Source of the DNA: Hymenobacter plasmatis
Lineage (GTDB): Bacteria; Bacteroidota; Bacteroidia; Cytophagales; Hymenobacteraceae
Assembly (NCBI RefSeq): GCF_020711255.1
Contig: NZ_JAJFAW010000009.1
Coordinates: 116,239-180,238, forward strand
Direction: 5' to 3'
Length of the DNA: 64,000 bases
The notes under the pieces were generated by a model. That model was not told the DNA's origin, did not search any database, and saw nothing but the letters and a program-made list of their open reading frames with translations. This document shows, one piece after another, positions 28,256 to 38,747 of this stretch. Both the position numbers and the translations under genes were made by a program. Within the stretch, counting starts at the first letter, position 1; each line of letters begins with the position of its first letter.

Positions 28256-28813
28256 ATGGAAACAGCCCACCTCAATGCCAAGGCCCGCCGCGTGAAGCTG
28301 GTACTCACCGATTCCGACGGCGTGCTCACCGACAACGGCGTGTATTATTCGGCCCAGGGAGAAGAGATGAAACAGTTCTCCATCCGCGACGGCATGGGCG
28401 TCGAACGCCTGCGCAACTGCGGCATTGCCACGGGCATTGTTACGGGCGAAACGTCGCCCTCGGTGGTGAAGCGGGCGCTCAAGCTGCACATCACCGAGCT
28501 GCACCTCGGCGTGAAGGACAAGGCCGCCAAGCTGCAGGAAATTCTGACGCGCCTGCAGCTGCAGCCCGACGAAGTGGCCTTCATCGGCGACGACACCAAC
28601 GACGTGGAAATCATGAAGCTGGTGGGGCTGGCGGCCTGCCCGGCCGATGCCACGCGCTTTGCCCGCCACGTAGCCGACTACCACTGCACCACTTCCGGCG
28701 GCCACGGCTGCTTTCGGGAGCTGGCCGAGTTCATCATCGCCAGCCAAAGCCCCGAATCCAGCGGCCGCCAGCGGGTATTTCTTGAGCGGCAATTGCTGCG
28801 CAGCCTGCCCTAG
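28256..28813 (+). CDS. KdsC/YrbI-like HAD phosphatase
   Basis: The 185-residue protein has the C0-type HAD fold of KdsC: nucleophile motif LTDSDGVLTDNGVYYS, GIVTGETSPSVVKRAL, EIMKL and the metal-binding GDDTNDVEIMKLVGLAACPADA. KdsC-type enzymes remove phosphate from Kdo-8-phosphate or from NulO-9-phosphates. Its position directly before a NeuB-type synthase makes dephosphorylation of the ulosonic-acid phosphate the natural role. The ATG at 28256 is chosen because the family begins close to it; an upstream in-frame start at 28232 also exists. The C-terminal extension after about residue 165 is unremarkable. Confidence 0.88.
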   Translation: METAHLNAKARRVKLVLTDSDGVLTDNGVYYSAQGEEMKQFSIRDGMGVERLRNCGIATGIVTGETSPSVVKRALKLHITELHLGVKDKAAKLQEILTRLQLQPDEVAFIGDDTNDVEIMKLVGLAACPADATRFARHVADYHCTTSGGHGCFRELAEFIIASQSPESSGRQRVFLERQLLRSLP

Positions 28814-28871
28814 CCGCCCCGGCGGCTAGCTCCACTTTCCACACCTTTTCGAACGCGCTAACTCCCATCGC

Positions 28872-29762
28872 ATGAATGCTGTCGCCATCGGTAAAAACCG
28901 GTTCATCGGGGCCGGTCATCCCGCCTACATCATCGCCGAAATCGGCATCAACCACAACGGGTCCTTGGACCTGGCCAAGCAGCTCATCGCCGAAGCGGTG
29001 CGCGCCGGGTGCGATGCGGTGAAGTTTCAGAAGCGCACGCCCGAGTTGTGCGTGCCCAAGGACCAGTGGGAAAAGGAGCGCGACACGCCGTGGGGCCGCA
29101 TGACGTACATCGATTACAAGCGCCGCACTGAGTTTGGGCAGACCGAATACACCGCCATCGACGACTATTGCCGCGCCCTGGGCATCGACTGGTTTGCCTC
29201 GTGCTGGGACGAGCCGTCGGTTGATTTTATGGAGCAGTTTCGGCCCGTGCTCTACAAAATGGCCTCGGCCTCCCTCACCGACCGGCCCTTGCTCAACCGC
29301 GTGCGCGCCACCGGCCGCCCCCTGATGCTGAGCACCGGCATGTCGACCCTCAACGAAATTACGCAGGCCGTGGGCTGGGTGGGGCTCGATAACCTGATGA
29401 TAGCGCACTCCACTTCCTCCTACCCCTGCCCGCCCCAGGAGCTCAACCTGCGCATGATTCCGGCGCTGCAGGCCCTGTTTCCCACCACGCCCATCGGCTA
29501 TTCCGGCCACGAAACCGGGCTGGCCACCACCGTGGCGGCCGTGGCCCTGGGCGCCAGCTTTGTGGAGCGCCACTTCACCCTCGACCGCGCCATGTGGGGC
29601 TCCGACCACGCCGCCTCGGTGGAGCCGGGCGGCATGGCCAAGCTCGTGCGCGACATCCGCGACGCGGAGGTGGCCTTCGGCGACGGCATCAAGTGCGTGT
29701 ACGACAGCGAGCAGGAGCCGCGCCGCCGCCTGCGCCGCGAGCAAAGCCCAGTAGGCACCTAG
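28872..29762 (+). CDS. NeuB-type ulosonic acid synthase lacking the SAF domain
   Basis: The 296-residue protein is the TIM-barrel part of N-acetylneuraminate synthase-family enzymes, which condense phosphoenolpyruvate with an aldose. Motifs are IIAEIGINHNGSLDLAKQLI, GCDAVKFQKRTPELCVP, KMASASLTDRPLL, MLSTGMSTLNEI and IGYSGHETGLATTVAAVALGA, then ERHFTLDRAMWGSDHAAS. Typical members are about 340-350 residues because of a C-terminal antifreeze-like SAF domain; here the protein ends about where that domain would begin (RRRLRREQSPVGT). It could be a naturally short subfamily or a truncated gene. Together with its neighbours it should make a phosphorylated or free ulosonic acid. Confidence 0.88.
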   Translation: MNAVAIGKNRFIGAGHPAYIIAEIGINHNGSLDLAKQLIAEAVRAGCDAVKFQKRTPELCVPKDQWEKERDTPWGRMTYIDYKRRTEFGQTEYTAIDDYCRALGIDWFASCWDEPSVDFMEQFRPVLYKMASASLTDRPLLNRVRATGRPLMLSTGMSTLNEITQAVGWVGLDNLMIAHSTSSYPCPPQELNLRMIPALQALFPTTPIGYSGHETGLATTVAAVALGASFVERHFTLDRAMWGSDHAASVEPGGMAKLVRDIRDAEVAFGDGIKCVYDSEQEPRRRLRREQSPVGT

Positions 29763-29858
29763 TAGCCCGCCGCGCAAAAGATTGCGGCCTTGGGCAAACA
29801 AAAGCCGGCTGGCCGCGTCTGCTACGGAGGATGTTTCCGCGATTAGCACGCCGAGGAT

Positions 29859-30764
<906 letters not shown>

Positions 30765-30808
30765 ATTCCCTTATAAAACGACCCTTTCCTCCTTTATTTC
30801 TCTCGACA

Positions 30809-31174
30809 ATGCCCTGGTTTTACTTATTCGTGGCTTCGCTTTTAGAGGTCTGCTGGACCTACAGCCTGAAAGCCCTGAATGTGCAGAAAATCCGGGATGT
30901 GGACTGGCTGCATTCTCTGTCCCAGCCCGCCCACCTCACGCCCGTGATACCGTTGGTGGCCTACGTGGCCTTTGGGCTCGGCAACGTCATGTTTCTGTCG
31001 ATGGCCATGCGCCATATTCCCACCGCCACGGCCTACGCCGCCTGGATGGCTCTGGCGGTGGTTGGGCTAAAGCTTATCGATGTATTCGTGCTCAAGCAGC
31101 CTTTCTCCCTCCTCGGCGTGTTCTATACCAGCCTCATTATCATTGGCGTAATTGGGCTGCGACGCTTGGGGTAG
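30809..31174 (+). CDS. SMR family small multidrug/guanidinium-type transporter
   Basis: The 121-residue protein has the four-helix layout of the small multidrug resistance family. The membrane-embedded glutamate is in helix 1 (FYLFVASLLEVCWTYSLKAL), and MAMRHIPTATAYAAWMALAVVGLKLIDVFVLKQ matches the loop and third helix. It works as an antiparallel or dual-topology dimer exchanging protons for cations. The loop between helices 1 and 2 is somewhat longer than usual. The start at 30809 is preferred over 30761 because helix 1 begins right after it. Confidence 0.85.
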   Translation: MPWFYLFVASLLEVCWTYSLKALNVQKIRDVDWLHSLSQPAHLTPVIPLVAYVAFGLGNVMFLSMAMRHIPTATAYAAWMALAVVGLKLIDVFVLKQPFSLLGVFYTSLIIIGVIGLRRLG

Positions 31175-31266
31175 CCCATTGTTCAGGGTGAGTCCAAAGC
31201 AGCCCGTTTTGGGTAGTAGGTAATCTTCCTACTGGAGAGCTATCCTTGATTGGTATTATTTAAAAT

Positions 31267-31292
31267 GCCCTGTCTAATTGCCAGGGCTTTTT
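31267..31292 (+). terminator. Rho-independent terminator
   Basis: GCCCTG (31267-31272) pairs with CAGGGC (31282-31287), followed by a run of five T. It lies between the SMR gene and the convergent acyltransferase gene. Confidence 0.75.
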
Positions 31293-31307
31293 CTATGTTG
31301 ACCCTAT

Positions 31308-32564
31308 CTAAGCCGCTACCGCTTGCGGGTGGGGCTTGGCGCGCAAGCGCTGGTGCAGCGGGCGCTCGACTAGCCTGTAAAGCGCGATGCTAACCAGGGT
31401 ATAAGCCACGAGGCAAATAAGGCTGCTCCCCGAAACATATTTCCGGAACAGATAATCGAACGTGCCCAGGTGGATTAAGTACAACACGTAGGAAGCCTTG
31501 CCCAGTAGCTGAAACAGCCGGGTTTCCAGGAGCCGCCGCAGCAGCGTTTGCTCGCTGATAAGGCCCCAAAACAGGCTGCACACAAGCACGGGCAGCCCCA
31601 CATTATTGGCAAACAGCAGCCGATAAGACCAGTCCGGCTCTTCCGTAATGGGGTAGTAATGCCCCGGAAAGAAATGGTACAGCAGGGCCTGCACCAGCAT
31701 GTACAGCAGGATGCCGCCCGCCCCGAGCACCGTGTAGGCGATGCCCCGGCCCGTTGGGCGGGGCTGCCGGGCAACCCATAATGCCAAGGCCATGCCCAAT
31801 ACGAACTCGACGCTGTGGCCGAAAAACGTCATGTTGAGCATGAACTTCGCATCCTTCATCAAGCCATAATAGGGCAGAAAATGCGAGCAGAAGGCCACCA
31901 GCAGGAAGCCCAATGCGAGCAAGGCCACCGGATAAACCACCACTCGGCGGAAGTTGCGCCGCAGGCCCAGCAGCAGGAACGGGGCCATTAGGTAAAAGGT
32001 CTCCTCCACGGTGAGCGACCAGGCCGTGGGCAGCCCCAGCACCGCGTACTGGTTGAAGTAGCCCCGCAGCAGGGTAAGGTTCAGGAGCACAGCGCACAGT
32101 TTTTCCGGGAGGGTAAACGCGGCGCTCCACTCCCACCACCCGTGCGTGGGCCGCAGCACCATAACCGCAAAGGCCAGGGCCGTGAGCAAAAAATAGATGG
32201 GATAGATGCGCGCAAACCGGTTTTGCAGGTAGCGCGTTGCCCAGGCCCGGGTTGGCTCAACCCGGTCGGCGTAGCGGGTGGTGATGAGAAAGCCGCTGAG
32301 CACGAAGAAAATGACCACCCCAATGCCCCACTGCCGGATGTACTCCACGGCCAGCATCTTGAAGTACGGCAGTTGAGCCGGCGTTTCGAGGGCCGACATG
32401 TGCACCATGACGACCATATAAGCCGCCACCGCCCGGACACCGGTCAGGGCCGGGTAATACGTTTTCAATAGACCTACTTTCAGATGAGCACCGCAAAGGT
32501 ACCCGGGCAAGGTACAGCCGTAGCGTGGCTCCGGGCGTGCCGAAGCCTGCGCCAAACAAGCCAC
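31308..32564 (-). CDS. Acyltransferase family 3 (OafA/YrhL-like) membrane protein
   Basis: The ORF encodes up to 418 residues with about ten membrane helices. The family signature is clear: YYPALTGVRAVAAYMVVMVHMS holds the essential arginine and histidine region, and VVIFFVLSGFLITTRYADR and GLPTAWSLTVEETFYLMAPF follow. Members transfer acetyl or other acyl groups to exported sugars such as O-antigen or capsule. It may decorate glycans made by the nearby sugar island, an inference from distance. A TTG at 32468, preceded by AGTAGG, would give a start four residues before the family begins and could be the true one; the ATG at 32564 adds 32 odd residues. Confidence 0.88.
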   Translation of the reverse strand: MACLAQASARPEPRYGCTLPGYLCGAHLKVGLLKTYYPALTGVRAVAAYMVVMVHMSALETPAQLPYFKMLAVEYIRQWGIGVVIFFVLSGFLITTRYADRVEPTRAWATRYLQNRFARIYPIYFLLTALAFAVMVLRPTHGWWEWSAAFTLPEKLCAVLLNLTLLRGYFNQYAVLGLPTAWSLTVEETFYLMAPFLLLGLRRNFRRVVVYPVALLALGFLLVAFCSHFLPYYGLMKDAKFMLNMTFFGHSVEFVLGMALALWVARQPRPTGRGIAYTVLGAGGILLYMLVQALLYHFFPGHYYPITEEPDWSYRLLFANNVGLPVLVCSLFWGLISEQTLLRRLLETRLFQLLGKASYVLYLIHLGTFDYLFRKYVSGSSLICLVAYTLVSIALYRLVERPLHQRLRAKPHPQAVAA

Positions 32565-32664
32565 TCAGTCGCCCATGCAGATTTAAGCAAGTTGAGCTGG
32601 CTGCCCACGAATGGGCTACCCCTCCCCTAGCACGCCAGCCGGCTGGGGCCACTACGGGCGCCGG

Positions 32665-33537
32665 CTACTGAAAATGGTAGGTGAGCACCGGCGGGAAGGC
32701 GTGGGTGGCCACGGTTTCGGCAATGCTGGTGCGCAGCAGGGTGCTCAGGCCGGAATGGGCGTGGGTGGGCAGAAGGACCAAATCGGCCTGCACCTGCTGC
32801 GCATACGCCTCGATGCCGCTGCTCAGGCGCTCGGCTTTGACGACGGCCGTCTTGTAGTGCGTGAGGTGGTGCCGGGTGGCAAAGGCCTGCAGCTGGTGCT
32901 GGTCCACGGCATCGTGGTCTTGGGCCGCCACGTGCAGCAGGTGCAGCGTGGCATCGGGGAAGGCGGCCCGGACGCGCTGCAGGCCGGCGACGGCCCGGCT
33001 GGCTTCGGGAGAAAAGTCGGACGGAAACACCATGGTGCGCACGTTGAACTCCGGTTGCTGGTGCTTGACCGTGAGCACCGGGCACGACGCCAAGCGTATC
33101 ATGCGCTCGGTGTTGGAGCCCACAAAGAAGTGTTCCATGGCCCCGTGGCCCTGGGCACCCATCACCACCAGGTCGATGCCGTGCTTTTCGATGGCAGCCA
33201 AGATACCGTCGCCGATGCGCGCTATTTCCACCGTATCATGAACCGGCACGCCGGGGGCCAGGCGGGCTGCCTCCTCCTTGAAGGCGCTCATGCGGTGCTT
33301 GGTCATCTGCATGAGCCGGATGATGAACTCCTCATCGGCGACGGCACTGTAGTTGGGCAGGTCTACGCCGTTCACGGGCCCGCCGTAGGTGCTGAAATTG
33401 GCCGTTGCCATTTCGGGCGTTTCCAGCACGTGCAGCAGCGTCACGCGGCCGCCGGTTTGCTTGGCCAGATGCAAGGCCACCTCAAAGGCATTGTGCGACT
33501 CCGTCGAAAAATCAGTGGGAACGAGGATGTTTTTCAT
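32665..33537 (-). CDS. Tandem-domain universal stress protein
   Basis: The 290-residue protein has two UspA domains. The first begins with MKNILVPTDFSTESHNAFEVALHLAK and has the ATP-binding pattern VMGAQGHGAMEHFFVGSNTERMI. The second starts near FPSDFSPEASRAVAGLQRV and ends LLPTHAHSGLSTLLRTSIAETV, where the glycine pattern is partly changed. Usp proteins bind ATP or AMP and help survival under stress. The ATG at 33537 is chosen because the fold starts there; an earlier in-frame start at 33603 adds a hydrophobic but unrelated stretch. Confidence 0.9.
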   Translation of the reverse strand: MKNILVPTDFSTESHNAFEVALHLAKQTGGRVTLLHVLETPEMATANFSTYGGPVNGVDLPNYSAVADEEFIIRLMQMTKHRMSAFKEEAARLAPGVPVHDTVEIARIGDGILAAIEKHGIDLVVMGAQGHGAMEHFFVGSNTERMIRLASCPVLTVKHQQPEFNVRTMVFPSDFSPEASRAVAGLQRVRAAFPDATLHLLHVAAQDHDAVDQHQLQAFATRHHLTHYKTAVVKAERLSSGIEAYAQQVQADLVLLPTHAHSGLSTLLRTSIAETVATHAFPPVLTYHFQ

Positions 33538-33737
33538 GGGTGGAAAGAATAGAAATGGACGAAGCACGGCCGTAGTGCCAGCCGCTAAGTTTCTTACGGC
33601 CAACCGACTACCAATAGCCTGCCTGCCACTCCATTTTCTTTTCCCATCCTATTCCGGGCGTTGCCACGCTTGCTGCCGCGGGCTCGTTTCGCCACGCAGC
33701 CCGCGCGTTTGCCGGTTGCCACCCGGCCTGCAGCGGG

Positions 33738-35084
33738 CTAAAGCATGAGCGGCAGGCCCTGATAAAACCCGACCAGTTTCGAGCGCAAAATCAGCTCGTA
33801 CTTGGCTTTAAACAGGTCGGTTTGGGCATTCAAGAAAACCGCCTTTGTTTGGTTGAGCTCAAACACGGAGATGGTGCCGTACTGGTACTTGAGGTTATCG
33901 GCTTCGAAGCTTTTGCGCGCAAATTCTTCGGCTTTTACCGCGGCTTCCCAGCTTTGGTGGGCGGCTTCGGCATCGGTAATAGCTTGCTGAATCACGCGCG
34001 TAAGCCGGTTGCGCTCAATATCGGCGTCCAGCAGCCCCTGCTCGTAGCGCAGCCGGCTTTCCCGGATTACCATGTTGTTGCGAAAGCTATTGAACAAGGG
34101 CAAGGACAGCACAATGCCCGTGCCGTAGTACATGTTGTTGTTGAGCTGGCTCCCAAAATCAAAATGCTGGTTGGTGTTGCTGTAGTTGGAGCCCAGGGCG
34201 CCCGTGAGCTGCACCGAGGGAAGCTTGTCCGCGCGGGCCACGTCTATCTGGTTGTAGAGCCGGTAGGCATTGTGCCGTTTGGCGGCCAACGCCGGCTGCG
34301 CTTCCACGGCCAGCTCCAGGTTTTCCCGAAAAGTGGTATGCATATCAAAGCCCGCCAGCCCCCCGCTGTTTGTCAGCGGGGCAATTTGCAGGTTCTCGGT
34401 GGGTTTCGCGTTCAGGATTTGCCGCAGGTCGAGGTAGGCCAGGGTCAGTTCGTTTTGGCTGCTGACCAGCCCAACCTGCTCGGTGGCCTGCTGGGCCATC
34501 ATTTTAAACAGCGCACTCGCCGCCACCCGGCCCGCATTGAGCTTGAGCTTGGTCAGGCTCACGAGTTGGGCACTGGCCTGCACTTGCTGCTGCTGGCTCT
34601 TGATGAGCTCCAGCAGGTAGTTGATGCGGATGTACACCAGCGCCACCTCCACCATGATGTCGTTTTTCACGGCCTGTACCTGGCTGGAATTCTGCTCCAC
34701 CTGCTGCTTGGCCGCCTTGATGGCGTTGACGGTTTTGAGCCCTTCGAAAAGATAAACCGAAGAGTTTACCGTTCCGCTCACGGAATTGAACTGGCGGTTG
34801 ATGAAGCCATTCGTCAGCGGGTCCACGCTGCGGCCCACCGAGTTGTTGTTGCGCACCACGCCGTTGAGCGTGGGCAGGCGGTCGGCTTTTTGCAGCTTGA
34901 GCTGGGCTGTGGCCACTTCCAGGTCGAGCAGCGCGCGCTTGAGCTGGAGGTTCTGCTGAAACGCGCGCTCCACGCAGGCTCCGTACGAAAGCCGCTCCTG
35001 CCCCCGGGCGGGCCTCCCCACGCCCAGCAGCAGCCCCAGCCCGAATACCGCAGCCCAACAACTATGTTGTTTCATTGGTCGCAT
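33738..35084 (-). CDS. TolC-like outer membrane efflux protein of the peptide exporter
   Basis: The 448-residue protein has a signal peptide (WAAVFGLGLLLGVGRPARG) and the two OEP repeats of TolC-family proteins: LSYGACVERAFQQNLQLKRALLDLEVA, then ELNQTKAVFLNAQTDLFKAKYELILRSKLVGFYQG. Three copies form a trans-outer-membrane tunnel. The start overlaps the last codons of the HlyD gene, so translation is probably coupled. Two ATGs are possible, 35084 and 35075. With the ABC transporter and HlyD adaptor it completes a type I secretion path from cytoplasm to outside. Confidence 0.92.
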   Translation of the reverse strand: MRPMKQHSCWAAVFGLGLLLGVGRPARGQERLSYGACVERAFQQNLQLKRALLDLEVATAQLKLQKADRLPTLNGVVRNNNSVGRSVDPLTNGFINRQFNSVSGTVNSSVYLFEGLKTVNAIKAAKQQVEQNSSQVQAVKNDIMVEVALVYIRINYLLELIKSQQQQVQASAQLVSLTKLKLNAGRVAASALFKMMAQQATEQVGLVSSQNELTLAYLDLRQILNAKPTENLQIAPLTNSGGLAGFDMHTTFRENLELAVEAQPALAAKRHNAYRLYNQIDVARADKLPSVQLTGALGSNYSNTNQHFDFGSQLNNNMYYGTGIVLSLPLFNSFRNNMVIRESRLRYEQGLLDADIERNRLTRVIQQAITDAEAAHQSWEAAVKAEEFARKSFEADNLKYQYGTISVFELNQTKAVFLNAQTDLFKAKYELILRSKLVGFYQGLPLML

Positions 35085-36294
35085 CGATTTTATCGAACAG
35101 CTTTTTCATGGCATACCGCAGCAAGGTGTACTTGCCCGTAATGATTTCGCCCTTAAGCTTGTATCCGGCTTTGAGCGGAAAGCGGGGCTTGCCCGTGAGC
35201 TGCACGATGGTAAAAAACTGGTCGTTGACATTCGCCGACGAGATAAAGGACACGCGGCCCTTTATGGGGCCGAACTTGTAGTGGTAGTAGGCGTTTATCT
35301 TCAGGTTGGCTGGCTGGCCCAGGCGCACGTAGGCCAGCTCGCGCTCCGGCAGAATCACCTTGGCGTAGAACTGGCCCTGCTTTGGGGCAATGACGGCCAG
35401 GGGCTGGTTGCGCTCCAGCAGCTCGGTGGCCTGGCGGTCGTTGTAGAGGTTGAGGATGGTGCCGGCCACGGGGGCCCGCACAATGAGCTGGTTGGCGGCA
35501 TCGCCGAGCACCACGGCCGAGTTGCGCGTGCTGCCCAGCTGGGAGCGCAAGTCCAGCAGCTCGCGCTGCTTGGCTTGCTCGTCCTGCTTCAGCGTGTTCA
35601 GGTCGATGTCCAGGCTGGCAATCTGCTGGTGTAGGGTCTGGAGCAGCGTGGTTTGCCGGGCGCGCTTTTCCTCGTAGGCGGCGCGGGTTTCGATGGCCTC
35701 CTTGCGCTTGAGCAGGCTGCGGCTCTTCGATTCGGCGGCCTCCAGGCGGGACAGCGCCTGCCGGGCATGCAGAATGGAATCGGTGCGGTACTGCTCCCGG
35801 CTGATGGCGCTTTGCTCCTCGGCGTAGCGGCGGGCGGCGGCCAGCGTGCGCAGCTCGCGCTGGTTTTGCAGGCGGTCGGCGGCGTACATCTGCTCATACA
35901 GCGTGCGCTGCCGCTCCATGGCGGCCCGGCGCTCGCGGGTGTAGGCCAGCATGCGCTCGGCCACCGCAATTTTGTTTTGGGTTAGCCCCACTTCCTGCCG
36001 GGTGGTGGCGTAGTCGTACTGCACGCGCTTGTTTTCCAACACAAACAGGGTGTCGCCCTGCCGCACGGCGTCGCCTTCGCGGGCCAGCACCTTCAGCACG
36101 CGCACATCGGTGGGCGTGCGGATGACCGTTTGCGGGTTGCGGGAGTAGATTTCGCCTTCCCGGAAATCGATGGTTTCGTTGATGTGCAGGAAGCACAGCA
36201 GCCCAATGCCCAGGACCAAAAAGCCCACCAGCAGGCCGCAAAACACCTGAATGAGCCAGATGGCCGTGCTATGCCGGTACGATGAGGGTTCCAT
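35062..36294 (-). CDS. HlyD-family periplasmic adaptor of the peptide exporter
   Basis: The 410-residue adaptor has one N-terminal membrane helix (STAIWLIQVFCGLLVGFLVLGIGLLCFL), a lipoyl-like segment (TDVRVLKVLAREGDAVRQGDTLFVLE), a long alpha-helical hairpin from about 95 to 260 and a beta-barrel region that includes NLYNDRQATELLERNQPLAVIAPKQ. It bridges the inner-membrane ABC transporter and TolC. The ATG at 36294 lies 26 bases inside the end of the ABC transporter gene, which indicates tight translational coupling and fixed stoichiometry. Confidence 0.92.
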   Translation of the reverse strand: MEPSSYRHSTAIWLIQVFCGLLVGFLVLGIGLLCFLHINETIDFREGEIYSRNPQTVIRTPTDVRVLKVLAREGDAVRQGDTLFVLENKRVQYDYATTRQEVGLTQNKIAVAERMLAYTRERRAAMERQRTLYEQMYAADRLQNQRELRTLAAARRYAEEQSAISREQYRTDSILHARQALSRLEAAESKSRSLLKRKEAIETRAAYEEKRARQTTLLQTLHQQIASLDIDLNTLKQDEQAKQRELLDLRSQLGSTRNSAVVLGDAANQLIVRAPVAGTILNLYNDRQATELLERNQPLAVIAPKQGQFYAKVILPERELAYVRLGQPANLKINAYYHYKFGPIKGRVSFISSANVNDQFFTIVQLTGKPRFPLKAGYKLKGEIITGKYTLLRYAMKKLFDKIDATNETT

Positions 36295-38683
36295 GCTCAA
36301 GAGAATAATGCTTGGTGAAACAGAGGTAGTCGATGGCCTCGTGCGAAATCACAATCAGGATTTTGTTGGTGAATTCGTTGAGCAGGCCTTCAATCTGAAT
36401 CCGCGAGGCGGCGTCGATTCCGGACAGGACTTCGTCGAGAATGAGCACGTCGGCCGTAGAGAACAGCGCCCGCATCAGCAGTATCTTCTTGCGCTGGCCC
36501 GTGGAGAGGTTGCGGCCGTTTTCATTGATGAGAAACGCCAGCCCGTCTTCTTTCGAGGCAATGAATTCATACAAGCCAATCTTCTTGGCCATCTGCATGA
36601 TGCGCGCCGGCGAGACCTTGCGCCCAAAGGCGATGTTGAACTCAATGGTGTCGTTGAACAAGATGTCTTCGTTGGTCACGAGCACCAGCTTTTCCTTCAC
36701 TTTTTCGGGGTCGAAGAAGCGACGGTCGGTGTCGTTTATCAGCATGCGGCCCGCGGCGGGCTCGTACAGGCCCGTCAGGACTTTGCTCAGGGTGGTTTTG
36801 CCGGAGCCGTTCTGGCCTTCGATGCGGATTTTGTCGCCCCGCTCGGCATCCAGCGATAGGTTGCGCAGCACCAGCTGCTGGGGATTGTAGCCAAAGCCCA
36901 GCTCGTGCAGCGAGAGGCTCTCGATAGCAAAATCCTCGATGCCGCCACTGGGTACGGCCGCGGGCGCCGCTTCCTCAAAGTCGAGGTAGCGCTTGAGCAC
37001 CACCTCGTTTTCCTGCAGCACCAGGTTCTCGGATAGGATGCCGCGCAGCGAGGAAAACACCCGCTCCGACAAGGCAATGAAGGTGACGATTTGGCCCAAC
37101 GAAATGGCATTGCCCACGATGGCCTTTTTGGTGAGCGCCACAATGATGAGCAGCGACGCCAGCATGCTGATGACCGACACCACCGCGCCATTCAGCAGGT
37201 CGACGTACCGGTTCTTGAGCTGCACGTTGAGCAGCTGCGTCACCACCTGCAGCAGCTTGCGGGAGTAAGCTTCTTCGATGCGAAACGACTTCAGCACCTG
37301 GATGCCGTCGAGCTTCTCAATCATCTTGGTGAAGAACTCGGACTTGCGCAGGAAGCGCAGCCGCTCGTTGCGCTTGAGCGTGGGCGTGACCAGCCGAAAC
37401 CAGCCGTAGAATGCCACCATCACCCCGCAGATAATCAGCGTGAGCCGGGCATCGATGTAGAAGAGGATGGCCAGCGAGTACAACGACACAAACACGTCGA
37501 CCAGAATCCTGGTGAAAAAGCGCAGGAAGAAGCCCTTGAGCTTGAAGGCATCGCTGAGGCGTTCGGTCAGGTCGCCGCGCTTGAACGACTGGATAAACGG
37601 CAGGGAATATTGGTTGAGCTTTTCGTCGAACCGGGTCAGAAAGTACTTGTCCAGGATGTTGCCCATGTGGATGCCCACAAACGACACGTTGAGGCTGGTG
37701 GCCAGGTCAAAGAGCTTGAACACCCCCAGCCCAATGGCAAACACCACCAGCGTATTGAGCTGGTAGGAAGGCAACACGTAGTCAATCAGCACCTGGTTGA
37801 CGAACACGGCCAACTGGGTGGTCATGGCCGAAAACAGGGCCGCAAAAATGTAGATATACCAGATGCGGCGGTTCGTGCCCAGCTCCTGCAGCAGGGTCAG
37901 GTAAGGGCTTGGTTCGGGCACAGAGGCCTCAGGGCGGGCGGCTTGGGGCGTGCCGGCCTCGGCCTGTGGCTTGGCCGGCGGTGGGGCTACGGTGAGCACC
38001 AGCGGGGCCCGCAGCATCATGCGGGTGTCGTCGTTTTTCAGCGCCCGAAAATGCTTGGGCAAGGCCCCAATCTCCTGGTTAAAGAGCAGGTCGTGCAGGA
38101 ACTTCTGCTCGGCCTCGCGGTCCTTCAGCCCAAAGTTGGTTTTGATATAGGAGAAGTACGTGAGCTTGTTGAACAGCGTACCGGCGTCGTTGGTAGTCAG
38201 GGCCTGCTCCAGCTTCACGTCGTACTGCGCCAGCTCCTGGTTGCAGAGCAGCATGAGCTTTTGCTCCATTTGCACCAGGTCCCAGTAGCTCTTGCTGAAG
38301 TACGCCATGTTCTTCAGTTCGGGCAGCGTGGCGTAGTACTCGTTGGCTTTGGCGGGGTCCAGCACCCGCAGCTTGTCGCCCTTCACCTTGTCTACCACCA
38401 CATAATGCAGCCCGTTGGGGTGCACGATGGGCATGATAAAGGGCATCAGGTCTTCCCAGGCCCCGGGCGTGGCTTGCAGGTAATGAAAGTCGAGGACTCG
38501 CAGCCGGGTCGTGAACTCGTGCTGCTGCAGGAAGGTCTGCAAGTCGGTGAGGCTGGAGCCTTGCTCATCCAAAAAGATGTGCTGCTGAATATATTTTCGA
38601 CTCACGTCCTGGTCGAAAATATTGAAGATGGTCTTCACCGCGCTTACCCCGCAGTCGTTGTTTTTGAGCTGGCAGTCTACCAT
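36269..38683 (-). CDS. Peptidase-containing (C39) ABC transporter
   Basis: This 804-residue transporter processes and exports double-glycine peptides. The N-terminal C39 protease has the oxyanion glutamine Q5 and catalytic cysteine C11 in DCQLKNNDCGVSAVK, and the histidine and aspartate in GLHYVVVDKVKGDKLRVLDP. A six-helix membrane domain covers about 270-560. The ATPase has Walker A GQNGSGKTT, signature NLSTGQ (the second glycine of LSGGQ-like motifs is threonine-shifted) and Walker B DVLILDEV. The family removes the leader after GG and exports the core. The ATG at 38683 begins three residues before the active-site glutamine region; a TTG at 38710 is less likely. Confidence 0.95.
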   Translation of the reverse strand: MVDCQLKNNDCGVSAVKTIFNIFDQDVSRKYIQQHIFLDEQGSSLTDLQTFLQQHEFTTRLRVLDFHYLQATPGAWEDLMPFIMPIVHPNGLHYVVVDKVKGDKLRVLDPAKANEYYATLPELKNMAYFSKSYWDLVQMEQKLMLLCNQELAQYDVKLEQALTTNDAGTLFNKLTYFSYIKTNFGLKDREAEQKFLHDLLFNQEIGALPKHFRALKNDDTRMMLRAPLVLTVAPPPAKPQAEAGTPQAARPEASVPEPSPYLTLLQELGTNRRIWYIYIFAALFSAMTTQLAVFVNQVLIDYVLPSYQLNTLVVFAIGLGVFKLFDLATSLNVSFVGIHMGNILDKYFLTRFDEKLNQYSLPFIQSFKRGDLTERLSDAFKLKGFFLRFFTRILVDVFVSLYSLAILFYIDARLTLIICGVMVAFYGWFRLVTPTLKRNERLRFLRKSEFFTKMIEKLDGIQVLKSFRIEEAYSRKLLQVVTQLLNVQLKNRYVDLLNGAVVSVISMLASLLIIVALTKKAIVGNAISLGQIVTFIALSERVFSSLRGILSENLVLQENEVVLKRYLDFEEAAPAAVPSGGIEDFAIESLSLHELGFGYNPQQLVLRNLSLDAERGDKIRIEGQNGSGKTTLSKVLTGLYEPAAGRMLINDTDRRFFDPEKVKEKLVLVTNEDILFNDTIEFNIAFGRKVSPARIMQMAKKIGLYEFIASKEDGLAFLINENGRNLSTGQRKKILLMRALFSTADVLILDEVLSGIDAASRIQIEGLLNEFTNKILIVISHEAIDYLCFTKHYSLEHGTLIVPA

Positions 38684-38747
38684 AAGATTCGGAAAAAGAA
38701 TGGCTTGCAAACAGCCGTGGGCGCCGGCCAGTCAGGCGGCGCTTTCG

